DNA from: Betaproteobacteria bacterium
GTDB lineage: Bacteria; Pseudomonadota; Gammaproteobacteria; Burkholderiales; Usitatibacteraceae
Assembly (NCBI GenBank): GCA_016720855.1
Contig: JADKJU010000002.1
Location: forward strand, 1,178,001 to 1,242,000
Direction: 5' to 3'
DNA: 64,000 nt
The translations under genes were made by a program, and so were the position numbers. This document shows, one piece after another, positions 33,959 to 41,693 of the stretch (position 1 is its first letter; every line of letters begins with the position of its first letter). The notes beneath the pieces were generated by a model, which was given only the letters and a program-made list of their open reading frames with translations, made no database searches and was not told the origin of the DNA.

Positions 33959-34138
33959 TCAGGCCTTGGCGTCGTTGACGGCTTGCTTCAGGTCGCCGAC
34001 GGCCTTCTGAACCTTGCCTTCGGCCTGGTTCTTCAGACCCATGATTTGCTGTTCCTTGCTGCCGACCAGCTTGCCGGCTTCCTCCTGGATCTTGCCGCCG
34101 ATATCCCTTGCCGCGCCCTTGACTTGATCCTTGTTCAT
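33959..34138 (-). CDS. CsbD-family stress protein
   Basis: 59 residues with the CsbD signature: MNKDQVKGAARDIGGKIQEEAGKLVG at the N-terminus and GLKNQAEGKVQKAVGDLK after it. Small, hydrophilic and intrinsically disordered or helical; in other bacteria these are strongly induced by general stress or in stationary phase. ATG 34138 has a GGAG Shine-Dalgarno eight bases upstream; the longer open frame upstream is not protein-like. Function at the molecular level unknown. Confidence 0.93.
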   Translation of the reverse strand: MNKDQVKGAARDIGGKIQEEAGKLVGSKEQQIMGLKNQAEGKVQKAVGDLKQAVNDAKA

Positions 34139-34379
34139 GGTGAACTCCTCTATGATCGGTTGGAAAATCTCCTGAACGAACCGGAATCGGTTCGCGCTCC
34201 GGGTCACACGAAAGTTGAACCGTGTGGTTGAGAGGATGGTAGATCGGAGCGGGAGGGGCGTCGGTGCGCTCGGCAACATTGGGGAGACGCTGCGGCATCC
34301 CTGTTGTTGGGTGCGCTATCGCACGGACGAAATCGGCGCCTTTCCGCAACCTTGTCGCCATGGACGAAGAGGGGGTGCC

Positions 34380-35648
34380 TTGGATCGATCGAGAGTAACG
34401 CTGGCGGCAGCGTTGTCGGGGATCGCGCTCGCGATCGGCGGATGTGGCGGCGGAGGCGGCAGCGATGCGCCCGGCCCCTTGCACATGCTGGCCATCGTGC
34501 AACCCCTGCCGGTTCCGGGGCCGTATGCGGTGGCGTGCAGCAACGTCGCGCAGGACTTCAGCCGGCTGGCTGCCGGCGAGGACGTGACGGGCTACTGGGA
34601 GGGCTTGCCCTCGGCCGGCGGCGCGCCGAGATATGCGATTGACCTGCTGGCCGACCCGGCGAATGCGCTCTCCGTCACCGTGACGGCACCGAACGAGAGT
34701 GGCCTCTACGGGTCGTTTGCCGGAAGGCCGGTTGGGTTCGTGGTGCTCGCCTGCTACCCGACCGCCGCGGACAATCCCCGTGCCGACTATCCTCTGCCGA
34801 CGGGCAAGGTCGTTCCGCACATGCAAACGGGCGCGAGTCCGCCGCTGTTCGCCGACGCCGCGGTGCGATATCCGGTGCTTGCGTTCTCGCACGGCTACCG
34901 CGGCAGCCCCCTTTCGAGCGACTACCTGGCGGTGCTGTCCCTGTTCGCGAGCTACGGCTACGTCGTGGTGGCGCCGTTTCACGGCGATCCCCGATTTGCC
35001 GACCTCGGCGTCGACGACCTCGGCGACGCCGTGAGGTTCCTGGCGCACATGAGCGACGCCAATGCGATGCAGGCCCTGCGTCCGCTTTCGATGTCGGCCG
35101 CGTTCGACCTCGTGCTTTCGCATCCGCAATGGCGCGACCACGTCGATGCGAACCAGATCGGGGGCTTCGGGGCGAGCATGGGCGGCGAGACTCTCATGCT
35201 GATGGGGGGCGCGGGATTGACCACGGCGTTCGGGCAGTCATGGACCCAGGTAACGACCGACCCGCGACTCAAGGCGGCGGTGGGCTACGTGCCCTATTTC
35301 GGTCAGCCGTTCCTGCCGGCATTCGGTCGCGACCAGCATGGACTCGACGACGTGAAGCTGCCCTATCTCGCCATCAGCGGGACGGCGGACACGACGGCAC
35401 CCATCGCCATGACGCAGCAGGGCATGGGTCGCCTTGCCGGGACGCGCGAACTCGTCTCGCTGGTCGGCGTGAAGCACGAATTCAATGTTGCATCGACCGG
35501 CGACATCTTCACCTGGTCGCTCATGTTCCTCGATGCGGAGGTTCGCGGACTTGCGTCCGCGCGACGCCAGATGGCGGCAATGACGAGCGTGGCCGGCGGG
35601 GGCGACGATCGCGTGGTGATTCCCTACAACGGCCCGGCCCCGAACTGA
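34380..35648 (+). CDS. alpha/beta hydrolase lipoprotein (platelet-activating-factor acetylhydrolase-like)
   Basis: About 422 residues from a TTG at 34380, preceded by GAAGAGGGGG. That start gives a proper signal peptide with lipobox (AIGGC, Cys ~22) followed by a Gly-rich spacer; the longer open frame upstream lacks one. The hydrolase core has YPVLAFSHGYRGS (oxyanion region), the nucleophile elbow GFGASMGGE with Ser266, ISGTADTTAPI (acid) and LVGVKHEFNV (probable catalytic His). This pattern is like secreted PAF-acetylhydrolase/dienelactone-type esterases. Substrate unknown. It is divergent from csbD, with no obvious operon partner. Confidence 0.82.
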   Translation: MDRSRVTLAAALSGIALAIGGCGGGGGSDAPGPLHMLAIVQPLPVPGPYAVACSNVAQDFSRLAAGEDVTGYWEGLPSAGGAPRYAIDLLADPANALSVTVTAPNESGLYGSFAGRPVGFVVLACYPTAADNPRADYPLPTGKVVPHMQTGASPPLFADAAVRYPVLAFSHGYRGSPLSSDYLAVLSLFASYGYVVVAPFHGDPRFADLGVDDLGDAVRFLAHMSDANAMQALRPLSMSAAFDLVLSHPQWRDHVDANQIGGFGASMGGETLMLMGGAGLTTAFGQSWTQVTTDPRLKAAVGYVPYFGQPFLPAFGRDQHGLDDVKLPYLAISGTADTTAPIAMTQQGMGRLAGTRELVSLVGVKHEFNVASTGDIFTWSLMFLDAEVRGLASARRQMAAMTSVAGGGDDRVVIPYNGPAPN

Positions 35649-35696
35649 AGGCGCGTGACGGGCCGGAACCGCCGCGGCCCCATGCGGGGCTCCGGC

Positions 35697-36572
35697 TCAG
35701 GCGACCTGCTGGATCCCGGCGATGAGCCAGGTCGCCTTGCGATCGGTCATGCTTTTTCGAACGTGCCAGATCTCGTCGACGGGTTCGGGATTCGCGCCGG
35801 CCGATTCCCGGATGAGACCGGTGTAGCGCACGCTCGCGATCGCGTAGTCGCCCTCGACCACGGCCTCGACGAGCTTCGCGTCGATGCTGACGACTTCCGT
35901 CTTCTGGGGCGCGTCGCCGCGCTCGCCCACCTGCATCGAGATTTCCGCGAACATCTCCGGCGTCGTGTAGTCGCGGATGTCGTCCAGGTCCTTCGCGTCG
36001 TTGGCCGCCTGCAGGCGGATGAAGGAAGTCCTGGCCACGCGCAGGAACGGCTCGGTCTCGAAGCCCGGGATCGGCGTGGAAGCGCTTCCCGCGGGAGCCT
36101 CGACCGGAGCGCCAGCGCCGCCGCCGATATTCAGGGCAGGGCGCATCGTGGGTTCCACATTGCCGACACCGGCGAATTCGACCGGCGCATTCGCGGTGGA
36201 AGTCCTGCGCGACGCGAACGCGCGCCAGGCCATGAAGGCCACTCCGGCGATGAGCAGCAGCGTGAGGATGCCCCCCATCCCGCCCAGGCCACCGCTGAAG
36301 AGCGAGCCGATCAGCGCGCCCATGCCGAGCCCCGCGATCAGGCCGCCCCACCGGCTCATGAAGCTCGGCTTGGGCGGCGGGGTGGTCGGGACGGGTGCGG
36401 CCTGCGCAGGCTTTGCCGGGGCGGGCGTGGCGGCCGGCGCTGCCGGGGCGCTGGTGGCGCTCCTCTGCTTGCCGAGATTGCTTCCGCCGCCGAAGCGCCT
36501 GGCGGCATCCGAGTCGCCCGCGGCGAAAGTGAGGCTCAGGAGCGCAGCAGTCAGCAAAAGTGATAGTTTCAT
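35697..36572 (-). CDS. Tim44-like domain membrane protein
   Basis: 291 residues: signal peptide or anchor (MKLSLLLTAALLSLTFAAG), then a low-complexity Ala/Pro region, two Gly-rich hydrophobic segments (LIAGLGMGALIGSLFSGGLGGMGG and ILTLLLIAGVAFMAW), and a C-terminal ~120-residue Tim44-like domain (FLRVARTSFIRLQAANDAKDL, IRDYTTPEMFAEI, DEIWHVRKSMTDRKATWLIAGIQQ). The layout is a standard proteobacterial one. The mitochondrial homologue links Hsp70 to protein import; the bacterial role is unknown. No clear operon partner. Confidence 0.92.
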   Translation of the reverse strand: MKLSLLLTAALLSLTFAAGDSDAARRFGGGSNLGKQRSATSAPAAPAATPAPAKPAQAAPVPTTPPPKPSFMSRWGGLIAGLGMGALIGSLFSGGLGGMGGILTLLLIAGVAFMAWRAFASRRTSTANAPVEFAGVGNVEPTMRPALNIGGGAGAPVEAPAGSASTPIPGFETEPFLRVARTSFIRLQAANDAKDLDDIRDYTTPEMFAEISMQVGERGDAPQKTEVVSIDAKLVEAVVEGDYAIASVRYTGLIRESAGANPEPVDEIWHVRKSMTDRKATWLIAGIQQVA

Positions 36573-36695
36573 GAGGTTCTTCCCGGTGCTCAGCCGGCAG
36601 GATTGCCGGTCGTGGATGAGGGGCGCTGCGGTATTGCTGGGCAGGCACGGTGGAGAGTATAGCCGGGACCCGCGATTTCAAGGGGGCCCCGCGCG

Positions 36696-38267
36696 TCAGT
36701 CGATCTTCACCCAGGTCATCTCGATGTAGTTGTCCGGCCGGTGGAACACGGTGACGCCCTTCCTCACCGCCCAGGGAATCATCTGGCGGTGCAACGGGAT
36801 CGTGTAGGCGTTCATGCGCACGCGCTGCAGGGCTTCCTCCATCAGCGCCGAGCGCTTCGCCGGATCCATTTCGACGTCGCTGCGCTCGATCAGCCGGTCG
36901 AGTTCCGAGTCCCTGAACTTGCCGGAATTGAAGTCGCCCTTGCCCTTGCCGTCGAAGGAGTGCAGCACCGGTCCGAGCGTAAGGCCGGGGTCCGTGGCCG
37001 CACCGCCCCAGCCGTAGAGGTGGATCGCGAAGTCGGTCTGGTCCACTTTCTGGAAGAACTGGGCGCGCGGCAGCAGCACGAGGGAAGCCTTCACCCCGAT
37101 GCGCGCCAGCATGGCGGCGAGCGCCGTGCAGATGCGCTCGTCGTTCACGTAGCGATTGTTGGGGCACAGGAGCTGCGTCTCGAACCCCTGCGGGAATCCG
37201 GCCTCCGCCAGAAGCTTCTTCGCGCGCTCCGGGCCGTAGGGGAGCAATCGCGGCTCGAGCGAGGCGTAGCTCGAGCCCCGGGCGGGCACCATCGCGCCCG
37301 TGGGCACCGATTGCCCGCGCATCACCTGCGAGCGGATGGCCTCGACGTCGATCGCCGCGTAGAGAGCCTGCCTGACGCGCTTGTCGGTGAAGGGGTTGCG
37401 CCCCTTCACGTTCGAGTACTTGAGCTCGCCGCGCATCTGCTCCATCACGAGGAAGATGACGCGGTTCTCCGGGCCCTCGACGATGGTCACCTGCGGGTTG
37501 AACTTGAGCCGGGCGATGTCCTGCAGGGGAGGATCGAGGACGAAGTCGATCTCGCCGGAGACGAGTGCCGCCATGCGCGTCGCATCGGACTTGATGGGGC
37601 GATAGACGATCTCGTCGACATTGCCCTCGAAGCGGCCCGCCGCGATGCCCCACCAGTCCGGGTTCTTCTTCAGGACGGTCTTCACCTCCGGCTCCCACGA
37701 GACGAAGCGGAAGGGGCCGGTGCCGTTGGCGTTACGCGAGGCGTAGGTATCCTCGGCGCTTTTGAAGTCCTGCGGCTTCGTCGCGCCGTTCTTCAGCGCC
37801 CACGCGCGGCTCATGATCATGATCGTGTTCACGTACTCGAGCAGGATCGGCGCCGGGCCGGGGGTGGCGATCTCCACCGTGTGATCATCCACGCGGCGGG
37901 GCTTGCCGATGGCGTTGGCGAAGGTCTTGAAGTTGGAGCTGGGCAGTTGCGCGCGCTCGATCGAGAACACCACGTCGTCGGCGGTGAAGGGGGTGCCGTC
38001 GTGGAACTTCACGCCCTTCCTCAGGTTGAAGCGCCAGGTGGTGGCGTTCACCTGCTCCCAGGAGGTGGCGAGCGCGGGTACCAGCCTCAGGTTTCTATCG
38101 CGGGCCGTGAGGCGCTCGAAGAAATGATAGGAAAGGAGGGTGTTGATCCCCTCGTTCTGCGCGTGGGGGTCGGCGGTGAGGAAATCGCCCTGCGAGGACC
38201 AGCGGAATGTGGCGGCCAGCCCCGGAAGGAGCCAGGTCGCGATCAGCAGGGCGACCAGAGCTCGCAT
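36696..38267 (-). CDS. ABC transporter substrate-binding protein, peptide/nickel type
   Basis: 523 residues. Signal peptide (cleavage after GLA, ~19), then ATFRWSSQGDFLTADPHAQNEG. SBP_bac_5 hallmarks: NLRKGVKFHDGTPFTADDVVFSIER (split here), NGTGPFRFVSWEPEV, DKRVRQALYAAIDVEAI and IHLYGWGG. Periplasmic binding of oligopeptides or related solutes for an ABC importer. No permease or ATPase gene is adjacent; a paralogous binding protein lies 49 bp upstream on the same strand. The GWGG...TDPG segment is shared with that paralogue, so tandem duplication is likely. Confidence 0.92.
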   Translation of the reverse strand: MRALVALLIATWLLPGLAATFRWSSQGDFLTADPHAQNEGINTLLSYHFFERLTARDRNLRLVPALATSWEQVNATTWRFNLRKGVKFHDGTPFTADDVVFSIERAQLPSSNFKTFANAIGKPRRVDDHTVEIATPGPAPILLEYVNTIMIMSRAWALKNGATKPQDFKSAEDTYASRNANGTGPFRFVSWEPEVKTVLKKNPDWWGIAAGRFEGNVDEIVYRPIKSDATRMAALVSGEIDFVLDPPLQDIARLKFNPQVTIVEGPENRVIFLVMEQMRGELKYSNVKGRNPFTDKRVRQALYAAIDVEAIRSQVMRGQSVPTGAMVPARGSSYASLEPRLLPYGPERAKKLLAEAGFPQGFETQLLCPNNRYVNDERICTALAAMLARIGVKASLVLLPRAQFFQKVDQTDFAIHLYGWGGAATDPGLTLGPVLHSFDGKGKGDFNSGKFRDSELDRLIERSDVEMDPAKRSALMEEALQRVRMNAYTIPLHRQMIPWAVRKGVTVFHRPDNYIEMTWVKID

Positions 38268-38287
38268 CGGGGAAGGCGATCCGGGGA

Positions 38288-38317
38288 CGTGTTCGCGAAC
38301 ACGCCCCCGAAGGGGCC
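38288..38317. other. two adjacent small hairpins between tandem ABC binding-protein genes
   Basis: A perfect 16-bp palindrome (CGTGTTCGCGAACACG, 38288-38303) is followed at once by CCCCGAAGGGG. Both fall in the 49-bp gap and could attenuate expression of, or protect, one of the two messages. Confidence 0.5.
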
Positions 38318-39909
38318 TACTTGATCTTGACCCAGGTGGCCTGCAGCCAGTTGTCGGCGCGGTGGATCACCTCCACGTTGGCGCGCGAGGCCCACGGGAT
38401 CACCTGCAGGTGCAGCGGGATGTGCAGCACCTGGTCGTGGTGCATCTGCATCGCCTTGTTGATCGTTTCCTGCCGGTGCGCGGGATCGGTGTCGCCCTTG
38501 GCGGAGTCGATGAGCGCATCGAACTCGGGCACCTTGTAGTTGCCCCAGTTGTAGTCGCCGTCGCCCTTGTCATTGCGGCTGTGCAGGACGGGCTGCAGCG
38601 TGAAGATCGCGTCCGTGGTGGCGCCTCCCCAGCCGAGCATGTACATGGAGACGTCCAGGCGCTGCGCCTTCGGGAAGTACTGCGCGCGCGGCAACGCGTT
38701 CACCTTCATCGTGATGCCGCCACGGGCCACCATGCCTGCGACCGCCACGCAGATCTTCTCGTCGTTGATGTAGCGGTTGTTGGGGCAGTCGAGCGTGACC
38801 TCGAAGCCGTCGGGATAGCCCGCCTGCGCCAGCAGCTTCTTCGCCGCCGCCACGTCGTAAGGGTAGCGCTTGTCCATCTCCGGCGGGATGCCCGCGCGCG
38901 TCGGGTTGGGCAGGTTGATCGCCGTGGGCACGGAAAGCCCGCGCATCACCGCCTTGTTGATGGCGTTCACGTCGATCAGCCGGTACATGGCCTCGCGCAC
39001 GCGCCGGTCCTTGAAGGGGTTCTTGCCTTTCACGTTGGAGTAGAGCAGCTCGTCGCGCGCCTGGTCCATGCCCAGGAAGATGATGCGGTTCTCGCGCCCC
39101 TCGTAGACCTTCACGTTCCTGTCCTGCTTGAGCTTGCCGATGTCCTGCACCGGCGGGTCGAGGACGAAGTCGAGGTCGCCCGAAAGGAGGGCGGCCATGC
39201 GCGTGCCCTCCGACTTCACGGGCGTGTAGACGATGTCGTCCACGTTGCCGTCGAAGTAGCCCGGCACCTTCAGGCCCCACCAGTTCGCGTTCTTCCTGAA
39301 CACGCTCTTCACGTCCGGCTCGCGCGACACGAGAACGTAGGGCCCGGTGCCCATGGCGTTGCGGGCCGTGTAGGCCTCCTTCTCGTTCGTGAAGTCCTGC
39401 GCCTTCACGGCGTTGTTCTTCTCGCACCAGCTCTTGCTCATCATGAAGAGGCTGTTGGCGAGCATCTCGAGCATCACGGGGTTCGGCACCGGCGTGGTGA
39501 GCTCGACCGTGTAGTCGTCGATTTTGCGCGGCTCGCCCACCGCGTTGCCGTACACGCGGAAGTTGGAGGTCGGGCCCTGCAGGCGCCTGATCGAGAAGAC
39601 GACGTCGTCGGCCGTGAAGTCCGAGCCATCGGTCCACTTCACGCCCTTCCTCAGGTTGAACACCCAGACCGTGGGGCTCGTCTGCTTCCAGCTCGCGGCG
39701 AGCGCGGGAAGGATCTCGAGCTTCTTGCCGCGCGTGACGAGCGGCTCGTAGACGTGGCCGTTGATCGAGTTGGTGAGCAGCTCGTTCTGCGCCATGGGAT
39801 CGGCGGTGAGGTAGTCGCCCTGGCTGGACCAGCGAAGGGTTTTCGCGCCGGCAAGCGAGGCGCAAGCCAGGATGGCGATCGAGACGGCGACGGTCAGGAT
39901 TCGGCGCAT
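38317..39909 (-). CDS. ABC transporter substrate-binding protein, peptide/nickel type (paralogue)
   Basis: 530 residues from ATG 39909, which has AGGAG eight bases upstream. Signal peptide (cleavage after SLAGA, ~21), then KTLRWSSQGDYLTADPMAQNE. Family motifs: EPLVTRGKKLEILPALA, VFNLRKGVKWTDGSDFTADD, MGTGPYVLVSREPDV, DRRVREAMYRLIDVNAI and MLGWGGATTDA. It resembles both the partial gene at 1-308 (SSQGD, EPLVTRGK) and the next gene downstream. The gene pair has no permease, so it either uses a permease encoded elsewhere or widens its substrate range. Confidence 0.93.
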   Translation of the reverse strand: MRRILTVAVSIAILACASLAGAKTLRWSSQGDYLTADPMAQNELLTNSINGHVYEPLVTRGKKLEILPALAASWKQTSPTVWVFNLRKGVKWTDGSDFTADDVVFSIRRLQGPTSNFRVYGNAVGEPRKIDDYTVELTTPVPNPVMLEMLANSLFMMSKSWCEKNNAVKAQDFTNEKEAYTARNAMGTGPYVLVSREPDVKSVFRKNANWWGLKVPGYFDGNVDDIVYTPVKSEGTRMAALLSGDLDFVLDPPVQDIGKLKQDRNVKVYEGRENRIIFLGMDQARDELLYSNVKGKNPFKDRRVREAMYRLIDVNAINKAVMRGLSVPTAINLPNPTRAGIPPEMDKRYPYDVAAAKKLLAQAGYPDGFEVTLDCPNNRYINDEKICVAVAGMVARGGITMKVNALPRAQYFPKAQRLDVSMYMLGWGGATTDAIFTLQPVLHSRNDKGDGDYNWGNYKVPEFDALIDSAKGDTDPAHRQETINKAMQMHHDQVLHIPLHLQVIPWASRANVEVIHRADNWLQATWVKIK

Positions 39910-39960
39910 GGGATTCTCCTCCGGTCGGAAGCGGCCCATGATACGCGAAGGGCGCGGCGC

Positions 39961-39966
39961 TATACT
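39961..39966 (+). promoter_or_regulatory. possible -10 element before succinate-semialdehyde dehydrogenase
   Basis: TATACT 26 bp before the ATG, just upstream of a GAGGAGGAAA Shine-Dalgarno. No good -35 match at the usual spacing. Confidence 0.35.
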
Positions 39967-39992
39967 TTCAGGTTCACCGAGGAGGAAACGCC

Positions 39993-41480
39993 ATGAATGC
40001 CGCCGTTGACCGCAAGCCTTGCCCGCCCGTCCTCAAGGATCCTTCGCTTCTGCGCGACCGGTGCTATCTCGACGGCGCCTGGGCGGACGCCGATTCGGGG
40101 CGACGCTTCGACGTGGACAATCCCGGGGACGGCACGATCGTCGGCTCCGTGCCCGACATGGGCGCGGCGGAAACGCGGCGCGCCATCGAGGCGGCCGAAC
40201 GGGCCTTGCCCGCGTGGCGCGCGGCCCCGGCCAAGGAGCGCTCGAAGATCGTGCGCAAGTGGTACGAGCTCATCATGGCCAACGCGGACGACCTGGCGCT
40301 CATCCTCACCACGGAGCAGGGCAAGCCCCTGGCCGAGGCGAAGGGCGAAATCCTGTACGGCGCCTCCTTCGTCGAGTGGTTCGCGGAGGAAGCCAAGCGC
40401 ATCTACGGCGACACGATCCCCAGCCCCACCGTCGACCGGCGCCTCATCGTGCTGAAGCAGCCCATCGGGGTGTGCGCCGCGATCACGCCGTGGAATTTTC
40501 CCAACGCGATGATCACGCGCAAGATGGCACCGGGTCTCGCGGTGGGCTGCACCTTCGTCCTGAAGCCCGCGGAACAGACGCCGTTCTCGGCGCTGGCGCT
40601 GGCGGAGCTCGCCGAGCGCGCCGGCTTCCCGAAGGGCGTCATCAACATCGTCACCGGCGATGCGCCCGCCATCGGCAAGGAGCTGTGCGCGAACCCGATC
40701 GTGAAGAAGGTGACCTTCACCGGGTCCACGGAAGTGGGCCGCATCCTCATGCGCCAGAGCGCCGACACCGTGAAGAAGCTCTCGCTGGAGCTGGGCGGAA
40801 ACGCGCCCTTCATCGTCTTCGACGACGCCGACCTCGACGCGGCCGCCGATGGCGCCATGGCCTCCAAGTACCGCAACGCGGGGCAGACCTGCGTGTGCGC
40901 CAACCGCATGTACGTGCAGGACAGCGTTTACGACGCCTTCGCCGCGAAGCTCGCCGAGCGCATGAAGAGCCTCAAGGTGGGCATGGGAACGCAGGCGGGC
41001 GTGAACCTCGGGCCGCTGATCGACGCGCAGGGCCTGGCGAAGGTCGAGGAGCACGTGGCGGACGCGGTGGCCAAGGGCGCGACGGTGGTGGTGGGCGGCA
41101 AGCGGTCCGCGCTGGGCGGGCGGTTCTACGAGCCCACGCTCCTCACCGGCGTCACGTCCGGGATGAAGGTGTCGCGCGAGGAAACTTTCGGCCCCGTGGC
41201 GCCGCTCTTCCGGTTCAAGGACGAGGCCGAGGCACTGGAGCTCGCCAACGCGACGGAGTTCGGCCTGGCCGGGTACTTCTACGCCCGCGACGTGGGGCGC
41301 GTCTTCCGCGTGGCGGAGGGCATGGAGACGGGGATGGTCGGCGTGAACGTCGGCATCATCGCCAACGAAGTGGCTCCCTTCGGCGGCGTGAAGCAGTCGG
41401 GGCTCGGACGCGAGGGTTCCAGGTACGGCGTCGAGGATTTCCTCGAGATCAAGTACGTGTGCCTTGGTGGAATCCAGTGA
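39993..41480 (+). CDS. gabD: NAD(P)-dependent succinate-semialdehyde dehydrogenase
   Basis: 495 residues; oxidises succinate semialdehyde to succinate, the last step of GABA catabolism, in the cytoplasm. Aldehyde dehydrogenase core: TPWNFPNAMITRK and FTGSTEVGRILM (cofactor), general base Glu266 in LELGGNAPF, nucleophile Cys300 in NAGQTCVCANR. The second Cys two residues later is typical of SSADH. Overall length and the KYRNAGQTC, ETFGPVAPLF and GVKQSGLGREGS segments fit GabD best; glutarate-semialdehyde dehydrogenase is the main alternative. No GABA aminotransferase lies beside it. Its TGA stop is the first base triplet of a repeat element. Confidence 0.9.
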   Translation: MNAAVDRKPCPPVLKDPSLLRDRCYLDGAWADADSGRRFDVDNPGDGTIVGSVPDMGAAETRRAIEAAERALPAWRAAPAKERSKIVRKWYELIMANADDLALILTTEQGKPLAEAKGEILYGASFVEWFAEEAKRIYGDTIPSPTVDRRLIVLKQPIGVCAAITPWNFPNAMITRKMAPGLAVGCTFVLKPAEQTPFSALALAELAERAGFPKGVINIVTGDAPAIGKELCANPIVKKVTFTGSTEVGRILMRQSADTVKKLSLELGGNAPFIVFDDADLDAAADGAMASKYRNAGQTCVCANRMYVQDSVYDAFAAKLAERMKSLKVGMGTQAGVNLGPLIDAQGLAKVEEHVADAVAKGATVVVGGKRSALGGRFYEPTLLTGVTSGMKVSREETFGPVAPLFRFKDEAEALELANATEFGLAGYFYARDVGRVFRVAEGMETGMVGVNVGIIANEVAPFGGVKQSGLGREGSRYGVEDFLEIKYVCLGGIQ

Positions 41481-41540
41481 CGGTAGCGAGTGATGCGGGA
41501 CAAAAACGGGGACACGGATGAACACGGATGAACACGGATA
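41478..41540 (+). repeat. GATGAACACG repeat element, copy 2
   Basis: 63 bp starting at the gabD stop codon and running TGACGGTAGCGAGTGATGCG... into GACACGGATGAACACGGATG and a third unit. It aligns along its length with copy 1 at 3171-3234, which also starts at a stop codon. It lies in inverted orientation to copy 3 (41630-41693), 90 bp away. Confidence 0.85.
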
Positions 41541-41629
41541 ATTCGAGTGTTTATCTTGATCATGTGACGCCTTCCCGAATGATGGCCCATCGGCATCACC
41601 ATCGCCTTGATATCGAATCCTGAAGGAAA

Positions 41630-41693
41630 TATCCGTGTTCATCCGTGTTCATCCGTGTCCCCGTCTTTGGCTGGCCTCACTCCTTGTCGCCAC
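41630..41693 (-). repeat. GATGAACACG repeat element, copy 3 (inverted, overlaps ggt start)
   Basis: The reverse complement matches copies 1 and 2, including the GAGTGA..C..CAAA..CG..GACACGGATGAAC part. Read forward it gives ATCCGTGTTC units followed by codons for PRLWLASLLVAT. It therefore contains the start codon and the hydrophobic leader of the gamma-glutamyltransferase gene. Confidence 0.8.

Noticed and set aside
35521..37698. 725-codon minus-strand frame across the Tim44-like and ABC binding-protein genes
   Set aside because: It is the same strand but a different frame from two well-supported proteins and has typical high-GC shadow composition.
41602..41625. tRNA-like TATCGAATCCTGA sequence
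   Set aside because: Resembles a T-arm end, but no acceptor stem, D-arm or anticodon arm fits around it.
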